Assembly: GCA_019243975.1 (NCBI GenBank)
Contig: JAFATL010000619.1
Location: 1 to 6,165, forward strand
Source: Actinomycetota bacterium
Lineage (GTDB): Bacteria; Actinomycetota; Acidimicrobiia; Acidimicrobiales; JAFATL01
Direction: 5' to 3'
DNA length: 6,165 bases
The notes below the pieces were generated by a model. It did no database searches. It worked only from the letters and a program-made list of their open reading frames with translations, and was not told the origin of the DNA. Numbering within the stretch: position 1 is the stretch's first letter; each line of letters opens with the position of its first letter. Positions 1 to 6,165 of this stretch are shown in pieces. Both the position numbers and the translations under genes were made by a program.

Positions 1-820
1 CCGTCGGCGGGTGGGTCATGAACAGGCTCTTGAACTGCACGTCCCGACCCGTAAGCGGGTTGATGATGAACAGCGAGGCCTCGGCCGGCGTGACCTGCAT
101 GGGCACCCGGGCGGCCACCGCCTCGATCTTGGCAAGGGCCCGCGCCAGCGGCTCGCCGTCTCCGATCAGACGGGCGCCGGACCGGTCGGCCTCGTACTCC
201 CGGCTGCGGGTGATCGCCATCTGGAGCAGGAAGGCGGCGAGGGGGGCCAGGATGAGCGACGCCAGCATGCCGATGGCGCCCAACGCATTGTTGTTGTCGC
301 GCCGGTTGCCGCCTCCGCCCAACATGGCGCCCCACAGGAACATGCGGCTGATGAACGTGATGCCCATGGCGATGGCCGCCGCCACCGAGCCGATGAGGAT
401 GTCGCGGTTGCCGACGTGGCTGAGCTCGTGGGCCAGCACGCCCCGCAGCTCGTCCCAGGAGAGGACCTCGAGGATGCCTGCGGTCACGGCGACGGCGGCG
501 TGCTCGGGGTTGCGCCCGGTGGCGAAGGCGTTGGGCTGGCGGTCCGGGGTCAGGTACAGCTTGGGCATGGGCATGCCCGCGTAGGTGGTCAGCTCTCGGA
601 CGATGCGGTAGTACTCGGGCATCTCCTGCTCGCTCACCGGCTGCGCTCGCGCCGCCTTGATGGCGATCGTGTCGGAGAACCAGTACGACCCCATCGTGAA
701 CACCAGGCCGAGGAGCAGCCCGATGACGGCACCGTTGCGGCCGAAGAACGACCCGATGATGATCATGAGCCCGCCCAGGAAGGCGAGCAGGACGTAGGTC
801 TTGATCGTGTTCTTGCTCAT
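1..820 (-). CDS. htpX: Membrane zinc metalloprotease HtpX (M48 family), 3' end cut by window edge
   Basis: HtpX is an integral membrane endopeptidase that degrades damaged or misfolded membrane proteins on the cytoplasmic face of the inner membrane. The translation, read on the minus strand from ATG at 820, gives 273 residues before the window ends. Two hydrophobic segments lie near residues 8-24 and 30-47. The zinc site HELSH is at 131-135 inside GVLAHELSHVGNRD, and the third zinc ligand is expected to be Glu208 in SREYEAD. Two further hydrophobic segments (about 143-165 and 181-203) flank a loop rich in Gly and Asn (168-178). The visible end contains the family's FIINPL and LFMTHPPT stretches, so only some 10-25 residues should be missing compared with the usual 285-300. 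No good Shine-Dalgarno precedes the ATG (the last bases are GCGATTGAG), so a leaderless or weakly led message is possible. An 86-nt gap separates it from the HAD gene upstream. Family assignment is very secure. Confidence 0.95.
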   Translation of the reverse strand, partial: MSKNTIKTYVLLAFLGGLMIIIGSFFGRNGAVIGLLLGLVFTMGSYWFSDTIAIKAARAQPVSEQEMPEYYRIVRELTTYAGMPMPKLYLTPDRQPNAFATGRNPEHAAVAVTAGILEVLSWDELRGVLAHELSHVGNRDILIGSVAAAIAMGITFISRMFLWGAMLGGGGNRRDNNNALGAIGMLASLILAPLAAFLLQMAITRSREYEADRSGARLIGDGEPLARALAKIEAVAARVPMQVTPAEASLFIINPLTGRDVQFKSLFMTHPPT

Positions 821-906
821 CTCAATCGCTACAACGGTACCGGCCCGCCCTGTAGTTCCGTTGGCGGTCCCCTGAGAAGCCGCTGTGACTTCCGGCTCGC
901 CCGCTC
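821..906 (-). other. Intergenic gap upstream of htpX with overlapping inverted repeats
   Basis: This is the only true gap between genes in the window. On the plus strand CAACGG (832-837) pairs with CCGTTG (858-863), and CTACA (829-833) pairs with TGTAG (851-855). The two pairings share bases 832-833, so they would exclude each other. A further 5-bp pair, AGCCG (878-882) with CGGCT (893-897), lies closer to the HAD gene but no T-run follows it in the minus direction, so it is not a convincing terminator. A TANNNT-like hexamer (TACCGT on the minus strand, 835-840 in window coordinates) could be a -10 element, with no recognisable -35. A promoter here is plausible by position but not demonstrated. 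Confidence 0.3.
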
Positions 907-1392
907 TCAGTCGTAGTAGCCGCTGTGGATGTAGATGCAGGGGACGCCTTCGGCGCGGAACATCTCGACGTTGCGGCGGTCGTCTTCGAAGGCGAGGCGG
1001 AGGTCGAAGCCTTCCTTGCGGAGGTCGTGCACGGTCCAGCGCTTGAACTCGCGGGCGGCGGAGTAGTCGCCGAAGTCGCGCATGATGAGCAGGTCCCAGC
1101 GCAGGTCGTAGCGGCCGAGCCACGCCAAGGTCTGGGGCTGCACGCGGACGGGACGACCGGTGAGGAGGATGATCCGCAGGTCTTCGTCGAGCAACTCGAG
1201 CAGGCGGGCCACCTCCTCGATGAGCGGGTCGTCGCCGCACGCCTCGAAGAAGCGGTTCCAGTCGCGCCGGCCTGCCTCGATGAAGTGCTGGCGGGTGGCC
1301 GCGTCCGACAGCACGCCGTCGAGATCGAACACGACGGCGCGGCCGGGCTCGACGGGCCCGGCCCGCCAGCGCCAGTTGTCGGGGGTGTACAG
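907..1392 (-). CDS. HAD-superfamily phosphatase resembling the 3'-phosphatase domain of polynucleotide kinase
   Basis: This is a compact, cap-poor HAD hydrolase of 161 residues if it starts at CTG 1390-1392. Motif I is FDLDG (Asp23 nucleophile, Asp25 acid/base), motif II is LLTGRP (Thr78), the motif III lysine is probably Lys117 in EFKRW, and motif IV is FEDDRRN (Glu136-Asp137-Asp138). The spacing and the stretches around TGR, LLIMRDFGD and EDDRRNVEMF resemble the phosphatase half of T4-type polynucleotide kinase (SGR, lysine, DDR..VVEMW), so the substrate may be a 3'-phosphate on nucleic acid; this is inference. No kinase domain is attached. Start choice: a GTG at 1330-1332 would begin two residues before the catalytic Asp and delete the first beta strand, and it has no ribosome site. 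The frame stays open upstream and reads YTPDNWRWR...GRAVVFDLDG. A CTG codon lies 5 nt behind a perfect GGAGGAG and 2 nt after the acs stop, implying translational coupling to acs. If CTG is not used, the protein is 141 residues. Confidence 0.82.
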   Translation of the reverse strand: MYTPDNWRWRAGPVEPGRAVVFDLDGVLSDAATRQHFIEAGRRDWNRFFEACGDDPLIEEVARLLELLDEDLRIILLTGRPVRVQPQTLAWLGRYDLRWDLLIMRDFGDYSAAREFKRWTVHDLRKEGFDLRLAFEDDRRNVEMFRAEGVPCIYIHSGYYD

Positions 1393-1394
1393 CG

Positions 1395-3347
1395 CTACTC
1401 CTCCGTCGGAGAGACGGCGGCCCGCCGCTTGATCTCGTCGACCACGGCCGCGTCGGCGAGGGTGGTGGTGTCGCCCAGGGCTCGCCCCTCGGCGACGTCC
1501 TTCAGCAGTCGCCGCATGATCTTGCCGCTGCGCGTCTTGGGGAGGTCGTCGGTGAACACGATGGTCTTGGGCCGGGCGATGGCGCCGATGCGCGTCGCCA
1601 CGTGCTGGCGCAGGGCCTGGCCGTGTGCGTCGTCGGCCTCGTTGCCCGCCTTGAGCGTGACGAAGGCGATGATCGCCTGCCCGGTGGTGTCGTCCTTGGC
1701 GCCGATCACCGCCGCCTCGGCCACCGTCGGGTGGTCGACGAGCGCGGACTCCACTTCGGTGGTCGACACGCGGTGGCCCGACACGTTCATCACGTCGTCG
1801 ACGCGGCCGAGCAGCCAGAAATAGCCGTCGTCGTCGAGCTTGGCCCCGTCACCCGCGAAGTACCGGTCGGGGTACTTGCTCCAGTACGTCTCCTTGTACC
1901 GTTCCGGGTCGCCGTAGATGCCGCGCAGCATCGACGGCCACGGCCGGTTGAGCGTGAGGTAGCCGCCACCGACCGGCACCGGCTTGCCCGCTTCGTCGAC
2001 CACCTCGGCGGAGATGCCGGGCAACGGGAATGTGGCCGAACCCGGCTTCGTCGTGGTGCAACCGGGAAGGGGCGAGATCATGATGGCGCCCGTCTCGGTC
2101 TGCCACCACGTGTCGACGACCGGCGTGCGCCCGCCCCCGATGTGCTGCTGGTACCAGATCCACGCTTCCGGATTGATGGGCTCGCCGACCGAACCCAGCA
2201 CGCGCAGGCTGGAGAGGTCGTGCGCCTCGGGGTACTGCGTGCCCCACTTCATGAAGGTGCGGATGCCCGTCGGCGCGCAGTAGAGGATCGTCACGCCGTA
2301 GCGCTCGATGATCGACCACCAGCGGTCCTTGTCGGGGAAGTCGGGCGTGCCCTCGTACATGACCGACGTGGCGCCGTTGGCGAGCGGGCCGTAGACGATG
2401 TAGCTGTGGCCGGTCACCCAGCCGATGTCGGCCGCGCACCAGTAGATGTCGGTGTCGGCGTGCAGGTCGAAGACGTACCTGTGGGTGAACGCGACCTGGG
2501 TGAGGTAGCCGCCCGTCGTGTGCATGATGCCCTTGGGCTTGGCCGTCGTCCCCGAGGTGTAGAGCAGGTAGAGCAGGTCCTCGGCGTCCATGCGCTCGGG
2601 CGGGCACTCGGGTGCGGCGTCGGCCATCAAGTCGTGCCACCAGTGGTCGCGGCCGTCGACCATCTCGCAGCTGGTGTCGGTGCGCTTGACCACCACGACG
2701 TGCTCGATCGACGGCGTCTCCGCCACCGCCGCGTCGGCGTTGGTCTTGAGCGGCACCGGCGCGCCGCGGCGCCAGCCGCCGTCGGCGGTGATGAGGACAC
2801 GCGCCTCGGCGTCGTTGATGCGGTCGCGCAGCGCGTCGGACGAGAAGCCGCCGAACACCACGGAGTGCGGCGCGCCGATGCGCGTGCACGCCAGCATCGC
2901 CACCGGCAACTCCGGCACCATCGGCATGTAGATGTTGACGCGGTCGCCCCGCTTGACGCCGAGGCCCTTCAGGACGTTGGCGAACTTCTGCACCTCGTCG
3001 AGCAACTCGGCGTAGGTGATGGTGCGGGTGTCGCCGGGTTCACCCTCCCAGTGGTACGCGACCTTGTCGCCCTTGCCCGCCTCCACGTGTCGGTCGAGGC
3101 AGTTGTAGGAGACGTTGAGCGTGCCGCCTATGAACCAGCGGGCGAAGGGCAGCTTCCACTCGAGGATGGTGTCCCACTCGTCGAACCAGTCGAGGGCGAG
3201 GGCCTGCTGCGCCCAGAAGCCCTCCCAGTCCTGGTTGGCCTGGTCGTACAGAGAGGTGTCGCTGACGTTGGCCTGCTTTCGGAACTCGTCGGACGGAGGG
3301 AAGGTGCGGTCCTCGGAGTAGTACGCCTCGATGGTGGGCTCAGGCAT
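1395..3347 (-). CDS. acs: Acetate--CoA ligase (AMP-forming), acetyl-CoA synthetase
   Basis: The enzyme activates acetate with ATP to acetyl-AMP and then forms acetyl-CoA in the cytoplasm, feeding the TCA cycle, glyoxylate shunt and lipid synthesis. The product is 650 residues, the normal length of bacterial Acs. The N-terminal ACAS domain is visible as FWAQQA (44-49) and WFIGGTLNVSYNCLDRH (71-87). The CoA-binding GWRRG is at 191-195, and the ATP-binding loop YTSGTTAKPKG is at 263-273, with Ala in place of the usual Gly before KPKG. The acetate-pocket and adenylate motif DTWWQTETG is at 412-420, the hinge region GRVDDVMNVSGHR at 514-526, and the catalytic and acetylatable lysine in KTRSGKIMRR is Lys609, the same number as in Salmonella Acs, so control by lysine acetylation is likely. 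ATG 3347 is preceded only by a weak AGG at 9 nt. The true start is supported by the family-like N-terminus. The upstream membrane-protein frame overlaps the first 220 nt. Confidence 0.98.
   Translation of the reverse strand: MPEPTIEAYYSEDRTFPPSDEFRKQANVSDTSLYDQANQDWEGFWAQQALALDWFDEWDTILEWKLPFARWFIGGTLNVSYNCLDRHVEAGKGDKVAYHWEGEPGDTRTITYAELLDEVQKFANVLKGLGVKRGDRVNIYMPMVPELPVAMLACTRIGAPHSVVFGGFSSDALRDRINDAEARVLITADGGWRRGAPVPLKTNADAAVAETPSIEHVVVVKRTDTSCEMVDGRDHWWHDLMADAAPECPPERMDAEDLLYLLYTSGTTAKPKGIMHTTGGYLTQVAFTHRYVFDLHADTDIYWCAADIGWVTGHSYIVYGPLANGATSVMYEGTPDFPDKDRWWSIIERYGVTILYCAPTGIRTFMKWGTQYPEAHDLSSLRVLGSVGEPINPEAWIWYQQHIGGGRTPVVDTWWQTETGAIMISPLPGCTTTKPGSATFPLPGISAEVVDEAGKPVPVGGGYLTLNRPWPSMLRGIYGDPERYKETYWSKYPDRYFAGDGAKLDDDGYFWLLGRVDDVMNVSGHRVSTTEVESALVDHPTVAEAAVIGAKDDTTGQAIIAFVTLKAGNEADDAHGQALRQHVATRIGAIARPKTIVFTDDLPKTRSGKIMRRLLKDVAEGRALGDTTTLADAAVVDEIKRRAAVSPTEE
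1398..1404 (-). promoter_or_regulatory. Strong Shine-Dalgarno GGAGGAG for the HAD phosphatase gene
   Basis: On the minus strand GGAGGAG covers the last codons of acs, is followed by TAGCG (containing the acs TAG stop), and then by CTG at 1392. The spacing of 5 nt suits a start at that CTG, and no ATG, GTG or TTG in the HAD frame lies within reach. The site therefore decides the start of the downstream gene. Confidence 0.65.
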
Positions 3348-5431
3348 GCCGTCGAGCCTACGCAAACGGGACGGGCGGATTTGCCGTCGGACTGCCGCGC
3401 CAGCTCGGTGCCTTCGCTCTTGCTGCCCGAGAGGAACGGCAGCAGCACGAACAGCAGGAACAGGGCGTGGAGCACCAGCATCGAGATGCGCACGGTGCGG
3501 CGGAAGCTGGCGTCGTTGCCCGACCACGTGACCCGCCAACCCACGGCCAGGATCGTCACGATGGCGGCCAACCCGGGGAAGAAGTAGCGGCCGCTCACGA
3601 GGACGACCTGCGACGGCGGGACGTCCCGGAGGAGCACGGCGCCGGTGATGACAAAGGCGGTGATGACCAGCAGGACGACCAGCGGCGTGCTGCGGTTGCC
3701 CCTCCCGAGGATGGACGCCGCCACCGCGCCGCCGACCCCGACGATGGTCAGGGCGCCGAGGAGGACTTGGAACACGATCGGCAGCACGGGCGGCGGGATC
3801 GTCCACCCCACCGTGGCCCAGAACATGGCCGTCGCCAACGCCATGCGGTTGGCCAGCAGGTCGCGGCCGGCGAGCACGCGACCCGGTTGGTGCACGACGG
3901 CGTCGAGGGCGTCGAACGCTCCGTTGACGCCGTTCTGGACCGACGCCGGCAGCACACGCGGGGCGCGGAGGTTGGCTCGGTCGGCCGAACCGTTGATCAG
4001 CTCGTTGCGCACGGTCGTCCCACCCCACCGCAACGACGACGAGCCCGGGACCTTCTCGGGCGGCCCGTTGAACTGGCCGATGGCGAGGACGGCTTCGTCC
4101 GCGTACACGGTGCCCGGCGCGCCGAAGGACCCGAGGTCGACCTTCACCGAGCGCGCCTCGGTCGGTACCCGCCCCTGCACCCAGAAGAACTGCCAATTCG
4201 CGGTCGGCGTCGTGGCGACGGTGCCGAACCGGGTGCTCCCGTCGGCGGCCATGTCGAGGAACGCGGTCAGGGGCGGGCCGTCGGCGCGCATCCACACGCC
4301 GAACGTCACGTCCTCCCCGCGCATGGCGCGGGCACGTTGCAGGGGCAGGTTCTCGCTCACCTGCGAACCAGGAACACCTGGCATGCAGATGCCCCACTTC
4401 CCTTCTTTGGCCTGATGACACCGGTAGGTGCGCGACACCGGCGAGCCCTGCCACACCGCCAGCCGGGTACGAGGCGCGGCGGCGAGGAAGATGCCGAGTC
4501 CGAGCTCGACGGCGACCGCCACGGCCAGCAGCACGAGCCGGCGCCGGCCCGTGCGCAGCAACGCCGCCACCGGGATCACGAAGAACAGCGGCACGACCGT
4601 GCGCTTCGTCAGCACGCCCAGCACCACCAAGGCCACGACGGCGGAACCCAGCAGCACGGGCCGCCGCAGCGTTGGTCGCTGCACGACCGCCACGACGAGC
4701 ACCAGCACCAGCAAGGCACCGAGGAGGTTGGCCAGCGTGTCGCTGTTGGCGGCGCCCGCGAACACCGCGAACGTCGGGAGGCCGGCGGCCAGGGCCATCG
4801 GCACCTCGGCCATACGGGCGCGCGTGGGCCACAGCAGACGTCCGACGGCGCCGCACGCCCACACCGTCCACGCGCCGAACACGATGCCGAGCACGCGCAC
4901 CAACGCCAGCCGCACCAGCAACGGTGCGGAACCGAACGGCGACGTCAGGGTGGCCGCCACCTGGTAGTAGAGCGGCGGGTGCAGCAGTTCGCTCGGACCG
5001 GGCACGTGGTGCTGGTCGAGCGCGGGGCGCGCACCCGGCAGCAACTTCACCGTGTTCGTCTCCCGCACCGACGCAACGACGTCAGCCTCGACGCTGCTGT
5101 TGACGACCCGGTCGTTGGGGTTCAGCCGGTTGACGGCGATGCGCTGCGCGGCCGCCGTGCCGGCGCGGCGCTGGATCTCCACGTGGGCCATGTGCTGCGG
5201 CTCGTCGGGCATCTGCCACGGCGGCACGGCCAGCGCATAGAAGCTGGCGACGAACTCGAAGAACAGCAGCGCCCAGAGAGGTCCGGCGACTCGCTTGCCG
5301 GCCCGCTGTCGCAACAGGTACCAGAGGGCGGGCACGCTGCTCAGCAGCAGGAGGATCACGAACATCGCTCCCCCGCCCTGGGCTGCGTTGCTGTCGTGGA
5401 AGGGCCAGAAGAACCCCACCCCCAGGATCAC
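3128..5431 (-). CDS. DUF2142-type polytopic membrane protein with extracytoplasmic jelly-roll-like insert; likely GT-C-like
   Basis: This is a large integral membrane protein with about eleven to thirteen hydrophobic segments (767 residues from GTG 5431). After two N-terminal helices comes PPWQMPDEPQH (70-80), the acidic first-loop motif typical of DUF2142, and then HPPLYYQ (151-157), which resembles motifs in GT-C glycosyltransferases that use polyprenyl-linked sugars. A block of six or so helices follows (about 170-320). A soluble region at roughly 325-525 contains VTFGVWMRADG and ANWQFFWVQGRVP, like a carbohydrate-binding beta sandwich. The last helices include VLVSGRYFFPGL (611-622) and end near residue 668. 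An envelope-glycan role is inference. The last 90 or so residues, rich in Ser, Pro, Arg and Thr, are read from the acs coding region out of frame and look non-biological. The genuine C-terminus probably lies near 3360. GTG 5431 overlaps the upstream stop as GTGA, with GGAG 8 nt before it; GTG 5440 and ATG 5365 are alternatives. Confidence 0.8.
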   Translation of the reverse strand: MILGVGFFWPFHDSNAAQGGGAMFVILLLLSSVPALWYLLRQRAGKRVAGPLWALLFFEFVASFYALAVPPWQMPDEPQHMAHVEIQRRAGTAAAQRIAVNRLNPNDRVVNSSVEADVVASVRETNTVKLLPGARPALDQHHVPGPSELLHPPLYYQVAATLTSPFGSAPLLVRLALVRVLGIVFGAWTVWACGAVGRLLWPTRARMAEVPMALAAGLPTFAVFAGAANSDTLANLLGALLVLVLVVAVVQRPTLRRPVLLGSAVVALVVLGVLTKRTVVPLFFVIPVAALLRTGRRRLVLLAVAVAVELGLGIFLAAAPRTRLAVWQGSPVSRTYRCHQAKEGKWGICMPGVPGSQVSENLPLQRARAMRGEDVTFGVWMRADGPPLTAFLDMAADGSTRFGTVATTPTANWQFFWVQGRVPTEARSVKVDLGSFGAPGTVYADEAVLAIGQFNGPPEKVPGSSSLRWGGTTVRNELINGSADRANLRAPRVLPASVQNGVNGAFDALDAVVHQPGRVLAGRDLLANRMALATAMFWATVGWTIPPPVLPIVFQVLLGALTIVGVGGAVAASILGRGNRSTPLVVLLVITAFVITGAVLLRDVPPSQVVLVSGRYFFPGLAAIVTILAVGWRVTWSGNDASFRRTVRISMLVLHALFLLFVLLPFLSGSKSEGTELARQSDGKSARPVCVGSTACLSPPSRRTTPRTAPSLRPTSSESRPTSATPLCTTRPTRTGRASGRSRPSPSTGSTSGTPSSSGSCPSPAGS

Positions 5432-6165
5432 GCCATCCACTCCACCACGGTGAAGGCGCCCAGCCCGGTCATGTCGGTGAGCGCAGCGCCTTCGTTCACC
5501 CGGCTACGGGCCGCCATGGCCGCCAGGTCGCCGATGGCGGCCCGTTCCTCCCACGTGCTTCGCGCCTCGGCGACGAGCGCGTCGATGCCGTGGGCCACGA
5601 GGAAGTCGCGCTGGCTGCGTTGGGAAGCCGGCGCTCGGACGGTGGCGAGCTGGTCGAAGGCGACCTCGCACGTCACGTCCTGACCGCCGGGGTCCTCGAG
5701 CGGATGGCCGCCCCGCCCGTGGGCCCGGTAGGTGCGCAGCCACTCGGTCCACGGCCGCGCCGCCAGCGAGGCCGACGTGTCGCCGTAGTCGATCACCACG
5801 ACCCGTCCGTCCGGCACCGCCGCCAACGCGTCACGGAGCCACCGCTGCGCCTCGTACTGCAGCGGCAGGCGTCCCCCGTCGGGCGCGTCCGGCGCCACCC
5901 GGTCGGCGGCCGCGACCAGCTCCGGCGCCGCGGGCACCACGATCTCGACCAGGCCGCGGTCGTCCTCGCCGACGCGCACCTCCGACCATCCTCCCTCCAC
6001 CCGCGCCAGCAAGGTGAAAGCCAGGTTGTCGAGCAGTTCGTTGGCCAGCACGACGCCTGGGAACGGCTGGGCGGGAAGCTCGGCCAGCGACGTGACGAGC
6101 GGCCCGCTCGCCGTCACGGGATGGGCCTCGGCCTCGTCGTCGTCGACGGTCACTTCCACCGGGCC
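5428..6165 (-). CDS. MidA/NDUFAF7-like SAM-dependent methyltransferase, C-terminal part (5' end cut by window edge)
   Basis: The fragment gives 245 residues and is open at the right edge, so the N-terminal half with the glycine-rich SAM-binding motif lies outside the window. Visible family marks (fragment numbering from the edge) are GVVLANELLDNLAF (about 37-50), the conserved post-motif segment of this class; VVVIDYGD (about 122-129); a WLRTYRAHGRGGHPLEDPGGQD stretch (about 142-163); and VTCEVAFDQLA. These match the MidA family (DUF185, Methyltransf_28). Mitochondrial NDUFAF7 of this family methylates an arginine of a complex I subunit during assembly. Whether the bacterial protein acts on complex I is unknown, so that role is only a suggestion. 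GTG 6159 is an in-frame start-like codon but should be internal, because the essential SAM-binding half would be missing. The gene ends in TGA overlapping the DUF2142 start, indicating co-transcription with it. Confidence 0.86.
   Translation of the reverse strand, partial: GPVEVTVDDDEAEAHPVTASGPLVTSLAELPAQPFPGVVLANELLDNLAFTLLARVEGGWSEVRVGEDDRGLVEIVVPAAPELVAAADRVAPDAPDGGRLPLQYEAQRWLRDALAAVPDGRVVVIDYGDTSASLAARPWTEWLRTYRAHGRGGHPLEDPGGQDVTCEVAFDQLATVRAPASQRSQRDFLVAHGIDALVAEARSTWEERAAIGDLAAMAARSRVNEGAALTDMTGLGAFTVVEWMA
5440..5443 (-). promoter_or_regulatory. Shine-Dalgarno GGAG supporting the GTG 5431 start of the DUF2142 gene
   Basis: GGAG on the minus strand lies 8 nt before GTG 5429-5431, inside the last codons of the methyltransferase gene. 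The GTG shares bases with that gene's TGA stop (GTGA), the usual arrangement for translationally coupled genes. This favours 5431 over the in-frame GTG at 5440, which has no such site. Confidence 0.5.

Noticed and set aside
878..897. Possible terminator hairpin AGCCG/CGGCT after the HAD gene
   Set aside because: The stem is only 5 bp with a 10-nt loop and no T-run follows on the minus strand, so it does not stand out from chance.
11..916. Plus-strand open frames of 301 and 188 residues opposite htpX
   Set aside because: The minus strand carries an unmistakable HtpX with its zinc motif and membrane helices. The plus-strand frames show no family features.
1849..2889. A 346-residue minus-strand frame inside acs
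   Set aside because: It is the +1 shadow of acs, rich in Arg, His and Ala, and would need acs not to be coding, which its conserved motifs exclude.
1602..3587. A 661-residue open frame on the plus strand, antisense to acs
   Set aside because: It is rich in Val, Arg, His, Asp and Gly with no recognisable domain, and the opposite strand encodes a complete Acs. It is a shadow of the G/C-ending codons of acs.
3348..4871. Upstream extension of the acs frame by about 500 codons, suggesting a fusion protein
   Set aside because: The extension is Arg/Ala/Gly/Pro-rich and out of frame with the clear DUF2142 membrane protein. Acs homologues start near the ATG at 3347, so this is an open shadow frame and not a fusion.
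3467..5683. A 738-residue open frame on the plus strand opposite the membrane protein
   Set aside because: Its composition is dominated by Arg, His, Gln, Gly and Asp, as expected for the reverse complement of a membrane-protein gene. It has no domain signal.

Overview
The window looks like ordinary chromosomal DNA from a high-G+C actinomycete, with roughly two thirds or more G+C judged by eye and strong G/C preference at third codon positions. An Acidimicrobiia-like lineage is a plausible guess from the overall flavour of the proteins, but this is inference and not shown by any marker. All five protein genes lie on the minus strand, so transcription runs from high to low coordinates. Long plus-strand open frames are antisense shadows typical of G+C-rich DNA.

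In the order of transcription the genes are: (1) the C-terminal part of a MidA/NDUFAF7-like SAM-dependent methyltransferase, cut by the right edge (5428-6165); (2) a large multi-pass membrane protein of the DUF2142 type carrying an unusual extracytoplasmic jelly-roll-like insert (3128-5431), joined to the first gene by a GTGA stop/start overlap; (3) acetyl-CoA synthetase acs (1395-3347), complete with all expected motifs; (4) a small HAD hydrolase that resembles the 3'-phosphatase half of polynucleotide kinase (907-1392), starting 2 nt after the acs stop, probably at a CTG codon behind a perfect GGAGGAG ribosome site; (5) after an 86-nt gap, the membrane zinc protease HtpX (1-820), cut by the left edge.

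Genes 1 to 4 are packed like one operon, but their products do not form an obvious pathway: protein methylation, cell-envelope glycan work, acetate activation and nucleic-acid or small-molecule dephosphorylation. HtpX has its own gap and may have its own promoter.

I see no mobile element, CRISPR array, tRNA, rRNA or defence system, and no convincing new multi-gene system. The points most worth a second look are the likely CTG start of the HAD gene, the stand-alone PNKP-phosphatase-like protein itself, the 220-nt overlap of the membrane-protein frame into acs (natural overlap or a frameshift near 3360-3385), and the carbohydrate-binding-like domain inserted in the DUF2142 protein.
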